Assembly: GCA_002077045.2 (NCBI GenBank) | Contig: KZ111179.1 | Location: 70,004 to 134,003, forward strand | Direction of reading: 5' to 3' | Source: Rachicladosporium sp. CCFEE 5018 | Taxonomy: Eukaryota; Ascomycota; Dothideomycetes; Cladosporiales; Cladosporiaceae | DNA length: 64,000 bases | Shown here: positions 43,424-54,849 of the stretch, piece by piece | Layout of the letters: every line of letters begins with the position of its first letter | Numbering within the stretch: position 1 is the first letter of the stretch | Translations under genes and position numbers: made by a program | The notes under the pieces: generated by a model | The model's input: the letters and a program-made list of their open reading frames with translations, nothing else | The model's database searches: none | What the model was told of the DNA's origin: nothing

Positions 43424-46141
43424 ATGGACGTCCACCGCTCCCGCTTCGTCCCCTACCCCACCTCTCCCATAACCTCCATCGCCTTCTCCCGCCCCTCGGA
43501 CTCCCACCTCCCCTCCCCTCCGCCCCCACTCAAACTCGCTCTCGGCCGCGCGAACGGGAGTATAGAGATCTGGGACCCTGCGAAAGGGCTGTGGAATCAA
43601 GAAGCTATCTTTCCCGGTGATGGGAAGAGTGTGGACGGTTTAGTCTGGACGCAGGATCCGAATGAAAAGGCTGCCGATGGAGGTGTGATCGTGGGGCAGT
43701 TGAGGCTGTTTGGGATTGGGAGTAAGCCGGAGGTTGTGGAGTGGGATTTGGGAAATGGAGGGGTGAAGCGACGGAGTACGGGTAATTTCGGGGATGTGTG
43801 GTGTCTGGCTGCCCAGCCGAGACATGTAGGAGGGCAGAAGAAGGACGGTGAGGAGGAGAGGGCTGTGGATCTTGTGGCGGGGTGTAGCGACGGTAGTGTT
43901 GTGGTGTTGAGTACTGCTGAGGAGGATCTGACGTTCAAGCGATTCCTGGCAAGGGTTGGTGGGAAGAAGGCGAGGTGTATGAGTATTGTGTGGAACAATC
44001 GGGACGTGGTTGTTGCGGGGTTTGCGGACAGTATGATTCGGGTGTATGATACGAGGAATGCGCAGCTGGTGAGGAGTATGAGCTTGGGGGCTGGCATAGC
44101 CAAGGCGCCGAAGGATGCTATGGTGTGGCAGGTCAGAGCGCTGTTGAATGGTGATATCGTATCAGCCGATTCGAATGGCGAAATCAAGATCTGGGACGGG
44201 AAGACGTACTCCTTGGCTCAGACGGTAACTGCACATGACGCGGATTGCTTGGACTTGATCGTCAGTAATGACGGAAAGACCATGTTATCGGGTGGGTTGG
44301 ATGGCAAAGTGGCAATGTACCGACAATCGATCCAAGGTAATGGGCGTAGGAGCTGGGCTAAGAGCCAGCATCGACGAACCCATACCGGCGAGGTCAAGGC
44401 TATGGCTTCATTTGACAGCAAGCTCCTCAGCATTGTCGTTTCTGGAGGTACAGACGCCACGCCGATGGTCACGCCTTTACGAGAGTATGGCAAGGAAAAC
44501 CTCCGAGGCCTGTCAAGCTTGCCGTCCCATGCACCAGTTGTCAGTGCACCCAAAGAACGACTGCTAGTCTGCTGGTGGGGCAAGGAGATCAGCATTTGGC
44601 GCATTTCTCGTCAGAATGCACTCGAAGCATTGCCAGAACAGCAGAGATCCCGCAGACTTGTGGCAAAGATCTCGCTAGACACTCGCGATAGTCTGACAGA
44701 CGTTGCAATCTCACCAGATGGGAGGCTGCTGGGTGCAGCCACGCACTCCGAAGTCAAGGCCTTTCAGCTACGCAAACGCTTGGACTCCAAAGGTCTGGGC
44801 GTACGAAAGCTCACCGTACCCGAAGACATGGCCGACTCGGGAGCACGTCGCTTGCAAATTTCATCTGATGGACTATGGCTCGCTGCCGTGACACCAGAAA
44901 GCGAGATCCAAGTTGTGCGCATCACCAACGATGCTGACAACCCGAAGCAACTTACCATTCTGGATAATGTAGTTGAGCTCGATCGCCAACGCAGGCGTCA
45001 AACTAAGCCATCCGCTACAAAAGTCTATGAGCGCAGCACCAACACCCTGACATTCAACCCCGACAGCTCCATCCTCGTGGCCGGCGACCTCTCAGGCTTT
45101 CTCGATTCATGGGTACTGGAAGGCCATCTCGATCCAACCGCTCCCGCCCTAGACCTCGCAACCCACGACTCCGACAAAAACTCCTCCTTCGCCGCATCCT
45201 CGAATTCCGACTCCTCGGACAGCGATGACGACGACGAAAGCTCCCCCATCTTCCACGGCCAACACTGGGCCCCAAACCCCTCCGGCCATCTCCTCCCCAA
45301 ACTCGACTCCGGCTCTCTGATCCTCACGTTCCGACCCGAACCCCGCGCTTCCCTTCCCAACGGCACAGTAAACGGCAACCCCGGCGTACACTCCACACGC
45401 AACAACCCGCACGCGCACTCCCACGAGCTGCCGCGTGGCCCGCATAGACTGCTAGTCCTGACAGCCGCACACAAGATCTACGAACTTGATATCCTGGCCG
45501 GCAAATTCACGGACTGGAGTCGGCGGAACACGGCCTCCACTCTACCGGAGGAATTCACGAAGATCAGAGAGCGGGCTATGGGCGCTGTGTGGGATGTCAA
45601 TGCCACTGGGCGTGAGAGGGTGTGGTTGTATGGTAGTACGTGGGTGTTTATGCTCGACGTGGGTCGGAACTTTGCTCCACTTGCTTCTTTAGAGGGCAGC
45701 AAGAAACGTCGGGCTAGCGAGCTTGGCGGTGAGGAGGACAGTGCGGAGACGCGTAAGCGGCTTAAGGGCAGTGGGGCGGGGAGTCGTGTGCTTGCTTGGC
45801 AGGTCGGCGACAGCGTTCAGCGGACTATCAAGGGCGAGACGCAGACGCTGGAGTTGACGCGCAAGGCGAACAGCGAGGACGACGACGTGGTCATGGATGA
45901 CGATGAGGAGGATGACGATGAGGTGTCGGGAGAGGAGCTACGGGTGTCGAGGCTTACGAATGGGGAGACTGAGACGAAGATTGAGGAGGGGAGTGGAGCG
46001 AAGAGGTGGTGGAGTACGTTCAAGTATCGGCCTATATTGGGTATGGTGCCGCTGGAGGATGAGGGGAGGAGTGGAGTGGAGGGCGTATTGGAAGTTGTTA
46101 TTGTGGAGAGGGTTGCTCAGCGGGATGAGATGAAGCGGTAG
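43424..46141 (+). CDS. UTP4: U3 snoRNP/SSU-processome protein Utp4 (cirhin homolog)
   Basis: Nucleolar WD40 protein of the t-UTP/UtpA subcomplex, needed for pre-rRNA transcription and 18S rRNA processing. Single exon, 905 residues. The N terminus is the diagnostic MDVHRSRFVPYP, then LALGRANGSIEIWDP and VDGLVWTQDP. Successive WD-type blades follow (GDVWCLAAQP, IKIWDGKTYSLAQTVTAHDADCL, SGGLDGKVAMY and more) as a tandem of two propellers. Two acidic tracts are fungal insertions: SDSSDSDDDDESS near residue 600 and a longer DDDEEDDDE near 830. Length exceeds yeast Utp4 mainly through these. ATG 43424 is the first in frame with the conserved N terminus. Confidence 0.95.
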   Translation: MDVHRSRFVPYPTSPITSIAFSRPSDSHLPSPPPPLKLALGRANGSIEIWDPAKGLWNQEAIFPGDGKSVDGLVWTQDPNEKAADGGVIVGQLRLFGIGSKPEVVEWDLGNGGVKRRSTGNFGDVWCLAAQPRHVGGQKKDGEEERAVDLVAGCSDGSVVVLSTAEEDLTFKRFLARVGGKKARCMSIVWNNRDVVVAGFADSMIRVYDTRNAQLVRSMSLGAGIAKAPKDAMVWQVRALLNGDIVSADSNGEIKIWDGKTYSLAQTVTAHDADCLDLIVSNDGKTMLSGGLDGKVAMYRQSIQGNGRRSWAKSQHRRTHTGEVKAMASFDSKLLSIVVSGGTDATPMVTPLREYGKENLRGLSSLPSHAPVVSAPKERLLVCWWGKEISIWRISRQNALEALPEQQRSRRLVAKISLDTRDSLTDVAISPDGRLLGAATHSEVKAFQLRKRLDSKGLGVRKLTVPEDMADSGARRLQISSDGLWLAAVTPESEIQVVRITNDADNPKQLTILDNVVELDRQRRRQTKPSATKVYERSTNTLTFNPDSSILVAGDLSGFLDSWVLEGHLDPTAPALDLATHDSDKNSSFAASSNSDSSDSDDDDESSPIFHGQHWAPNPSGHLLPKLDSGSLILTFRPEPRASLPNGTVNGNPGVHSTRNNPHAHSHELPRGPHRLLVLTAAHKIYELDILAGKFTDWSRRNTASTLPEEFTKIRERAMGAVWDVNATGRERVWLYGSTWVFMLDVGRNFAPLASLEGSKKRRASELGGEEDSAETRKRLKGSGAGSRVLAWQVGDSVQRTIKGETQTLELTRKANSEDDDVVMDDDEEDDDEVSGEELRVSRLTNGETETKIEEGSGAKRWWSTFKYRPILGMVPLEDEGRSGVEGVLEVVIVERVAQRDEMKR

Positions 46142-47126
46142 AATAGCTTGATGTAACATGAGCAGACTGCAGCGATTCAATCGCCTGCCACCACTTCAGC
46201 AGTCCATCCGATTGACTCCGAAGAGTGGACAGGAGGCATCCGATGTGTAGCCGGGCAACCATGGCCAGACTCAATAGCGGTGTTCTTACCGCCAACTATA
46301 AGCCTCTAGGCATGTCACTCAAGCACGTGGCCATATGGGCACCGCATAGGCGAGGTTGTACCATGGGGTGGAGTACTACTGAAGGCAGCGTGCCAGCGTG
46401 AGCCCACGTATGCAGCAGACGCGTCGTCGTGTGACAAGCATCCAGCGACATCGCGCCAAGAGTGTTGGTAATGTGATGAGCGAGGGCTGACCATGGAGGC
46501 GAAATACATCCGGAAAGTGTAAAGACTGCAGTGCTGACGGCTCCATGACAGCGGTATGAAACAGTAGATCAAAGCATGACCATACTTGATGTTCTTGATA
46601 AGGCATGACCGTGGAGATCTGATCTGATAGACACAAGCAATGCGCACAAGGAGATGTTGCGTGGGTAGGTTGCGTGGCATGCCTTCTCTCGGCTTAGCGG
46701 CGGCGCGGTCCGTAAGTGAAGCGCAGGCGACGCGTAAGTGTGGCAGACGATCCTCGCCCAAAGGCAGCCGAAGCCCTCGGAGGGACGAGTGAGCGTCGTA
46801 GGCGTCGTCGTCGCTCGGTGGTGAGAGGTTTCAACTTCACTTGCACTTCTGCCTTCAATACTATGGTAATTGCGATATCGACGTCGACGGCATCTGCTGC
46901 TAATTGAGAGCGTGTGAGGCGTTGCGTCGATCTGCTTGGGAAGTTGGAGGCTGAGTCTTGCGGCGGGACGGGCTGTGTAGATCGAGCTTCCGACTGTGGC
47001 AGCGGCACATCAGACGAAGAGAAGACGAGCAAGACAGCGCACGCGGGCAGGACTCGACATTGCTCGACCACCACGCTCGCTGCATACACCACCGGCCAGG
47101 CACATAACGCACACACTCAACACACC
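46142..47126. other. Intergenic, UTP4 to PNG1
   Basis: About 1 kb. A frame-open stretch extends upstream of the PNG1 ATG to 46914 but is Arg/Cys/Thr-rich and not family-like, so I treat it as leader. No other feature seen. Confidence 0.5.
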
Positions 47127-48663
47127 ATGGCCGACCGCACTGGTGTCCCCCGGCGCAAGCCAGTGCCACAACCGCAACAACCGCTCTCCGAGACCTGGGC
47201 AAAGGACTTGACGCAGCAGTTCAGACGGACATTGTCGACGAAGCGCATGAACGAGCTGAGCAGTCGGTCAAATTCACAGCGGCGATCGAATCCTCGTGCG
47301 CCCGCAGACTACTTCGTCGACTCGCAACAACCCCCACCACTACCACCGCGCTACGGCCATGACGCAAGTGCTACAGTGGCATCGCCAATGCCCTCACGAC
47401 ACGCATCATTCCAACCGCCACCGCATCCATTGGTCCCGCAATCGAGCCAACAACATCCAATGTCCCCTCCGCCGTCTTATGCAGCATCGCTGAGGAATCT
47501 GCCAATCTCCCCCACCCCGCCTACAGACTCCAAAGCCCTCCGCTTCCGCAGCATGCTGCTCTCCCTCTCCTCTACACCGCTGAAATGGGAGAACCCTGGC
47601 CTCCTAGACGAAGCCCTCGCCGCCATACCCTTACAGCGAATCTACGACGAAGCGCAAGAAGAGTCTGACCTCTTCACCGCTGAAGCCGCGAGCTTAGGTC
47701 CAGACAAGAAGCCAGCTTGGGGCTACCAAGACTGCGTCGTCCGCGCGCTCATGAAGTGGTTCAAACGCGACTTCTTCGAATGGGTCAACAACCCCAAATG
47801 CGCCGTTTGCCGCGCTCCAACCATAGCCCAAGGCATGGCCGCACCTCTTCCCGACGAATCCGCCCGAGGTGCAAGCAGAGTAGAACTCTACCAGTGCAGC
47901 AGCCAGTATTGCATGGCTTACGAGCGCTTCCCGCGGTACAACGACGCCTTCGTGCTGCTGCAAACGAAGCGTGGACGAGTTGGCGAGTGGGCGAACTGCT
48001 TCACGATGCTTTGTCGTGCTGTCGGGAGCAGGACACGGTGGGTGTGGAATTCTGAGGATCACGTGTGGACGGAGGTTTATAGCGTGCATCGGAAGCGGTG
48101 GGTGCATGTGGATAGTTGCGAGGGGGCTTGGGATGCGCCGATGTTGTATACGAATGGTGAGTTTGCCTAGTATTCTGCGACGTTGTGTGGATGTGTGCTG
48201 ACTGATATGTTGTGTAGGCTGGAAGAAGAATCTCGCATACTGCATCGCCTTCTCCGCCGACGGCTGCGCGGACGTCACGCGTCGCTACGTCCAATCCGCC
48301 TCCCGCGCCGCGCCACGCATCAAGTGTCCCGAGCCAGTCCTCCTGCACATCCTCGCTGAAATTCGCGCATTGCGACGCAAAGACATGGACAAGCAAGAAA
48401 AGTTCCGCTTGATGGCTGAAGATATGCGTGAAGACGAGGAGTTCAGACGCTATATCATCGAAGGTCTTGCGTTCGCGGTCAGCCGCATTCTGCCTGGCGG
48501 TAAGGGCGCGGGAGACAGCGTTGGCGTGAATCGCAGACAGGGTGGCGACGGAGATGCGCAGAAGATCACTGAGGAGGCTGAGAGGGAACGACGCCGCCTT
48601 GCGAGAGGTAGGGGCGCCAGGGACGAGATGAGGGATCCAACTAGGGATGGGGAGGGTCGGTGA
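47127..48663 (+). CDS. PNG1: Peptide:N-glycanase (PNGase)
   Basis: Transglutaminase-fold deglycosylating enzyme that removes N-glycans from misfolded glycoproteins exported from the endoplasmic reticulum. Exons 47127-48156 and 48218-48663 give 491 residues. The N-terminal 130 residues are Pro/Gln/Ser-rich. The zinc-binding part shows CAVC and a later CSSQYC. The catalytic core has GEWANCF (nucleophile Cys), DHVWTEVY (His) and HVDSCE (Asp), so all three catalytic residues are present, unlike the Neurospora-type homologs reported to lack catalytic residues. A C-terminal charged, Arg/Glu-rich helix follows. It lacks the N-terminal PUB domain of animals, as expected for fungi. Confidence 0.95.
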
Positions 48664-49617
48664 GAGAGTACGGGTGGTTTATGATTTCGGTCTTTGAAGC
48701 CCTGGCGCAAGGAGGTGTTTTTGGATCACTTGGTGTGGCGCTTCTGCGATTTTGGCGGGTTTTCTTTGTGGTTTGAATGGCATTGAGGGACGGCGCTATG
48801 ATCCCTGATGCATTGACTCTATGGCGGAACGTTGACGGTTGCAGGACTATCCACGCGTTTAGGCCGGGGGATTGGAGGAAGAAGGATCGGAAGTAACTGT
48901 ATAGTGATGAGAATTGGAGACGAGCTTCACTACTACATATCTGACTCTGTCTCTGTTATATGCGTTCGATGCCTCCTAGACACCTATCAAGAGTTCCGCC
49001 TTGGACTCCGTTCTGGGCCTCTCATGTAGGATGCTTCACTGCCTCCGCCATCACTCTCCTCCGCTTCTCGCACATCTCGCTCAGTTTCGCTGCATCACTT
49101 CTGGCTAGCTTGCCGCTCAGGCGCGTCCCGTCGTCCGTTGATTTCGTGGCACTGATCGCCTCGTCGTTACGGGGACGAGACTACGAAGTGCGTTGTCGCA
49201 GAGCCATCTCACCATCCGAGAGACTGTACGATGATGCCCGGAAGCGGTGATTAAAAGCACGGTCATGCGGTGGCCGTCTGGTGAGAAGACGTGCGGCTTG
49301 ATCACAAGCCAGTGGTGTAGGGAAGGTCTGGCTTACTACCTGGCATAGCAACTTCCATATCTGCGTCAGCGTCCGATCGAGGCATTGCGAACGCTGAAGG
49401 GCGTTCAGAACGGTATAGAAAGCAACGCCACGAGGGAACAAATCGAAGCTGTCGACGATATAAGGTTTACTACGTACGCTGTCTGCTCTGCTTCTCCATC
49501 ATGTGCAATGCTACGACATAATAGGCTCGATTCACGACTCCCGACTCGCGTACGGTCTATTCGCAGCCCTGCTCGACGTCTCTCACGACACTTACTATTG
49601 AGGCGGAGACGAGTCTT
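48664..49617. other. Intergenic between converging genes
   Basis: No protein-like frame and no RNA gene recognised. Confidence 0.5.
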
Positions 49618-50164
49618 TCACCTCTTCTCTTTTCCCGGCACATACTCGCCTTTAGTAAATCTGCCGAAACCCCTCGCACTACTCCCTGCAGAGGTATCGT
49701 GGGTCATCGTGTCGAACGTCGAAGCGTTCGGGGCGGTCCAGACACTACGATGCGCGCCTGGCGCTTGACCTTTCTTCCACGACTGCGTTTGATGCGGGAT
49801 AATAGGCTTGTGCTCCCATTGCGTTCTGGTCTTGCCGGCTGGCATCGAGCCGCTGGTGCTGAAGGAGAGGTTTTCCCCATTGTAGAAGGGGCCTTTGCTT
49901 TTGCCGCTAGATTGCTGGGATCTGGCGTCGCTGGCGTAGACTCGTGGGCCGCTGCTGAATTTGTACTGCGTTGATGTCAGAGGGGTGAGACGGTTGGGGC
50001 AGGAGAGAGAGGAGTGAATGTACGTGTGACCTGTCCGTGTCGATTGATTGGGCACTTTTATAGGACGATGTCTGCGATGTCCGGGCGGTCTTGTAGGATG
50101 CTTCTGTGCTGCTACTCTTGCCGGATGAGCTTGTTTTGCTGCTTCTGGACGACGTGACAGACAT
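49618..50164 (-). CDS. Small basic Ser/Thr-rich protein, gene model uncertain
   Basis: Two overlapping minus-strand signals. From ATG 50164 a Ser/Thr/Lys-rich start (MSVTSSRSSKTSSSGKSS) runs to a good GT donor at about 50036 (GACAG then GTCACACG). A CGCAG acceptor 65 nt on lies before a segment that reads naturally as YKFSSGPRVYASD, then GPFYNGENL, TQWEHKPIIPHQTQSW and GAHRSVWTAPNA, ending at 49618. The simple splice does not keep these two in one frame (the intron is 65 nt), so either a base is missing, another junction is used, or the uninterrupted 191-codon frame from 50193 is translated. Family not recognised. Confidence 0.45.
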
Positions 50165-50193
50165 CTTGGTGATATCACGAGTCCAGGGATCAA

Positions 50194-51106
50194 CGAGTCG
50201 CGTTGGGCAAGAGGACGAGAATCAGTGGACAGCTATAGGCGTACAGAGGCGTGGTTTGGAAAAGTCTAGTAAGATAGAGCGGCTGCAGGCCATGATGTAT
50301 GCCATTTTGCACGCCTCGACCACAGTGGCTGAAGAGTAGGGCTAGGCATTATCCACTCGCAGATGCGGCCGGCGAGGCAGCAATGGCGGTACGGCAAGCT
50401 GCCGCGCCATAGTCGTATGGTCAGAAGGCGAATGTCGAGTGCTCGTGGCCCACGAATGTGCATGCTACAGACAGCATTGCCGCCTGGTGTGAAACATCGA
50501 GGCGAGGCGCAGTCCTTCTCGAGGAGATATGCCGGAGCTTTTTGGCGCTGCATGCTTGCGAGCCTTAGCAGATACGACGCCAGACGCGCCGCCAGCCGAC
50601 CAGATATGCAAGGCTGAGGATCATATTCAAGTCAGACGGGGTCAAGACCGCGGATAGATGGCGCTAATGACACTCTCCTGTGAAGGCATGAAAAATCCAA
50701 AACTCTCTACCGAGATCTGAACGTGAACGAATCCACATTGAGCCGAGAGTTGTTGACAAGTGTTGCATACTCATACGTTCAATGGAGAAGCGCCGATGGT
50801 CATGCGTGGTCATGGTAGGTTCGAGGAAGCCGCGTGAGATCCACACGGATCGCAGCTTGGTCGGTGCTCAGTGCGACATGGAGCGCAGCAGTGCCTCAAG
50901 CTAAACGCCCTGTTGATGCCGCAGGCATTATTCGACTGTGACACAGCCTGGTGACGTGGACCAGAGAAACAGTCCGGAGCACGGCTCTACTGCAATGACC
51001 TGACCGATTCCACCTCGTAGTACCAGAGTCGCATGGTAACGGCTCCGCACCCGTTCCTTGCACATCAATTGTGATCTTTGCAGGCTATACCGCACTGCTG
51101 AGCACC
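50194..51106. other. Intergenic
   Basis: Divergent-promoter interval between the small basic gene and the DUF3632 gene. Nothing further seen. Confidence 0.5.
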
Positions 51107-52093
51107 ATGGCTGACTATTTGCGTTCCATCGAAACGGACAACTATGATGACACCGAGAACGCAGTACTCGCTGCCGTAAAGGAAAATTTTGCGGACATGC
51201 AGCCGCTATTGACCGCAGGTAGAACGAGAAAGCTGGCCGATGCCATCTCGTTGAGCTGCCTCACACAAACTTCAGATGAACCTTACGATTTGGAAGGGGT
51301 CCTGGATCTGCTATGGGGGGTGATCATCGACATCGCGAGCGCAGTTCCTCATGACCAGCCCTGGCATGACAGGCTTGCCGAAGCCTTGATACTTCTACGA
51401 CTGCGGGGTGAGATCGAGAGCGCAGGGGAAAAGGTAAGAGATCGGTCACGTAGGAGGCGTTTTGCATGCCAACTCTATATTGACTGATGTACGCGCAGAC
51501 TCTTTCATGGGAAGATCTTCCAGGGTTTGCCATGGCCATGAGAGAAAAGTGGAATGGTGAGTTCGAGACTGTTCGCCGTCCTGTTCATCAAGATAGCCGC
51601 GCATATACTGACACCACTTCTAGACCCGACATTTATAGCCAAAGATACCACTGCCGCCGATGGGTCAACGTTCACAGCATTCCGGCACTGGGAGAATTTG
51701 AACTCCTTCGCAGCGAAGCTGTCAGAACGAGGCTTCCGACCCTGGACGGCTCTGCCGATATGGCAGCTCCGAACGGCATTGGAAGAGCCTCCTGAGGGTA
51801 GACTCGTGATGCAGTGTCGGCTTTGGGTTGTCGCGGAGTGGCTAACTCGATGCGCGGACCTCTTGTACCAAAACTTGGTGTCGCCAGAACCCTTCGATGA
51901 GGCCACGGCGCAGGCTCTACGACCCGGTACTATTTGTCCCGATGTCGAGGCTCTCGGCCTGCGACGGTGGGAATTCTGGAAGTCACAGATCGGAATGATT
52001 CTCGAGCAGAGCGAGGGGAAAGGCTACGAGAGCGAGGTGGTTGGGCGACTTCAGCAAGCTCATGAGCGCATGATCGAGGTCGAGATGAGATGA
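51107..52093 (+). CDS. DUF3632-family fungal protein
   Basis: Exons 51107-51433, 51499-51556 and 51624-52093, all GT-AG and in phase, give 284 residues. Composition and motifs (LEGVLDLLWGVIIDIA, HDRLAEALILLR, FRHWENLNSFAAKL, then LVMQCRLWVVAEWL) match the fungal-specific DUF3632 family of all-helical proteins with no known biochemical function. An in-frame non-ATG extension exists upstream; ATG 51107 (agcaccATGG) is preferred. A likely cytosolic protein; role unknown. Confidence 0.85.
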
Positions 52094-52382
52094 GAGCGGA
52101 CGACCTTAGGCTCTAACACGAACAACATCTGACACAGTGATGCGACTTGGGCCTCTTCAGTGCTTCACCACAATGTTTTGGCCTGACAGTGCCTCTGTAG
52201 AGGCTCAGCGTTTAATGATCTCCCATTGTCCCTGGCCGACCGCGATCCACTGAACCATTGTCCTATTCCGAGCAGGCGACCAACGGGTAGACAAAGCGAC
52301 ACTCCAAATGTATAGGAATTATATATGAAATTTTTGGCATACCATTCATCGAATCACCATCGATTACTCACTAGTGATCAAT

Positions 52383-52478
52383 TCCCCGATGGTCTAGTGG
52401 TCATGATTTCCGCTTGTCAAAGACGAGTTCTAGCTTTAACGAGCGCGGGAGACCAGGGTTCGATTCCCTGTCGAGGAG
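52383..52478 (+). tRNA. tRNA-Asp(GTC) with a 24-nt intron
   Basis: Acceptor TCCCCGA (52383-52389) pairs with TCGAGGA (52471-52477) except a C4-A69 mismatch. The D-arm contains CTAGTGGTCA. The anticodon stem TCCGC/GCGGG closes loop TTGTCA-C with anticodon GTC at 52416-52418. A 24-nt intron (52420-52443) sits after position 37, the canonical site. The T-arm is CAGGG-TTCGATT-CCCTG. Discriminator base G73 (52478) is a tRNA-Asp identity element. Confidence 0.88.
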
Positions 52479-52737
52479 TATCATTTTTTGGCTTTTGGGA
52501 TACGTCGTAGAAGATGTTTTAGTTGATTGTAAGGTGCTTTATTTGTTTCGGGCCGGTTTAGGAAGTTGTGGCAATTTCTTGGCGTGAGGTTCAAAGCCAC
52601 GTGACAACGCGTGGCTTCCGCGTGGGTGCCTCCAAGCCCCGCGTTTCCATCTCGACCTCGATCTCACGACTCGAGTACACGACTCGATCAACTCCGCACT
52701 TTTTACTTGCAGCGATGAGCTTCTGTAAGATCACACA

Positions 52738-53796
52738 ATGTGGCTCCTCACTCACACTGGCGATCTGTTCGATCACAAGCCTCTCTGGCTGCGTCCAGGA
52801 ACTGGCCACTTGCTCGGTCGCACTTCAGGTCGATCCCCCGGCGGCGAAGTAGTCCGCTATATAAACCACAAATCGGTGTCGCGGAAACACTGTACAATCC
52901 ACGTCAGCCCTGTCAAGCCTGGAGACTCGGCGCATATACATACGAGAAGTGAAATCACTATCACAGATGGGTCGAAAGTCGGCACCTTCGTCAACGGTGA
53001 GGCGGTGCTGAAGGGCAGCAAAGTGCTTGACAAGAGTGCAGCCAATTTCTCGATCCGCCTAGGGAGAGAATATGGCGAGAGCTTCGTGCTGGAGTGGCGG
53101 GCTGTGGTCTTCACCTGCGGCAACTTGACCAAGAGCCAGAAGACAAAGAAGGATCCGCTGGAGGAGTACAGGGCGGCATTGGAGGATTGCGATGTTAAGC
53201 TTGTGACGGAGTATGTCGCGAATCTGACCAGCCATGTTGTTGCAACGAAGCGAAACTTCACGCAGGGATTGCAAGCCCTGTTGCAGGAAAAGTGGATTAT
53301 TGGGTATGCGTTTCTGGAAAAGCTCGCAGAGGTCTCGCAGCGGAGAGGAAAAGACGCGAATGGCGAGGATGTCGTGAGTCTGCTAGAGGAGGACTACGAG
53401 CAGTACTGGCCGAAAGTGGAGCAGTTCATCACACCGCCGGGGAGCGAGCCTGTGCCTAGACCGGAGACTATGATGAAGCCGGATCCGAAGAGGGTGGACA
53501 TGCTAGCGCACTTCACATTCGTCTTCCTCTCGCAAGCGCAGTATGACAATCTCATGCCGGTTGTGACAACTGGCGGTGGCAAGGCTATGCTCTGGGAGGT
53601 CGACACTGGCGTCAGTGAGGTCGAGGAGCTGTTGCAGTATGTGGTCGAGCTAGCCGGTGTCAAGGAGAGGCGGAGGCCGCGACTCACGCAAACGAGTGGC
53701 GAAGGTGGTGTGGTGGTCGTGAGACTGCAGCATAGAGATGATGACTGGAGCGTACGCTTCTTGCAAACGATGGAGACCGAGCTTGGTCAGCGGTCT
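52738..53796 (+). CDS. NBS1: NBS1/nibrin homolog, 5' part truncated by assembly gap
   Basis: Subunit of the Mre11-Rad50-Nbs1 double-strand-break complex in the nucleus. The 353 codons before the gap begin MWLLTHTGDLF. An FHA domain covers about residues 20-120, with the phosphothreonine-binding pattern LLGRT, SVSRKHCTI and GTFVNGE. Tandem BRCT-like sequence follows (WRAVVFTCGN onward, with HVVATKRNFT and KWIIGYAFLE). The Mre11- and ATM/Tel1-binding C terminus is not present because sequence stops at 53796. Apparent reading through the N run is meaningless. Confidence 0.9.
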
Positions 53797-53896
53797 NNNN
53801 NNNNNNNNNNNNNNNNNNNNNNNNNNNNNNNNNNNNNNNNNNNNNNNNNNNNNNNNNNNNNNNNNNNNNNNNNNNNNNNNNNNNNNNNNNNNNNNN
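53797..53896. other. Second assembly gap (100 N)
   Basis: Placeholder gap. The sequence to its right starts at exactly the same base (CTCAGCAGCGC) as that right of the first gap. NBS1 is cut on its left. The join is not supported by any sequence overlap visible here. Confidence 0.97.
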
Positions 53897-54372
53897 CTCA
53901 GCAGCGCATCGAGCTCTGCTTTGCTCTCCTGAAATCGCTCCGGATCCTTCGCATCCACGAGGAAAACTATGCCTGACACCTCAGGGAAATAATCCTTCCA
54001 TAGCCGTCGAGCTTGCTGATGGCCTCCCAGATCGAATGTTGTGAAGCGGCAGGCGCCGATGGAGAGCTCTTCTGATGTTGGGTGCAGAGTAGGTTGGAGG
54101 ATGGCCACGCGGTCGTTCTTGAGCATGTGGAGGAGCTGAAGCAGAGGGTATTAGTGGGATGATCTGATGACAGAGATGGATTGGCGTACGGTCGTCTTGC
54201 CGGCATTGTCGAGGCCGAGGAAGAGAAGTTTGGCGTGCTTGTTTGCTAGACCCAGCTGTGCGAGCACATCCCAGACTGTATGCAAACATCTGATCAGCGC
54301 TCTGCGACCTTATATCGCAATCCATATGACGCCGCTTGGGGGAGTGGACGTACACCAGTCTATGATCCACAT
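53897..54372 (-). CDS. SAR1: SAR1 5' part, block C (exons 1, 2, partial 3)
   Basis: Exon 1 at 54354-54372, exon 2 at 54190-54275 and exon 3 from 54135 down to the gap. The first 424 bases (53897-54320) are identical to 15247-15670 and 14723-15146. The first difference, TCCAT against CCCAT, comes immediately after. The 3' half of this copy is not in the window. Confidence 0.9.
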
Positions 54373-54849
54373 GATGTCGCTTTGTCGAAGTCAACAGGAT
54401 ATGATCTGGAGGTTCGAGGTAAGGTCTGAGGTTGAGAAAGTGTGGCAAAGTGGCAAGAGTGCGTACACAGGTGGCTTATGTGATCCTATGCGTCTCGCAA
54501 CAATCGCACCTGTCCGCTTCGAGAGGCCAACATCACGGACTCGGGATGAAGTCCATGCCAAGCCCGAATGCAAACTCTATTATAGATCACGTGCCAGCGT
54601 CTATATTCACCCGCAGCCCTCGGCCGTACTGTCAATCGATCAGAGAGTCACTATCAGACGCCTCTACGTCCGAGCCAGTTAATCCTGCGTAGACTTTCAA
54701 TGTCACCAATCAGGCTGCAAAGTACTCAGCGGTTAGCCACCGGACACATCCAGCTACCTATTCGAAGGTAGATGTTCAGAACTACGTTTCGAACACTTCG
54801 AAGACCATCGAAGCTGTCACACTGTGTGGAGCATCGTGGACTCACCACC

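Noticed and set aside
53650..54126. Reading frames running through the N run at the second gap
   Set aside because: They join SAR1 sequence to NBS1 antisense through undefined bases and have no biological meaning.
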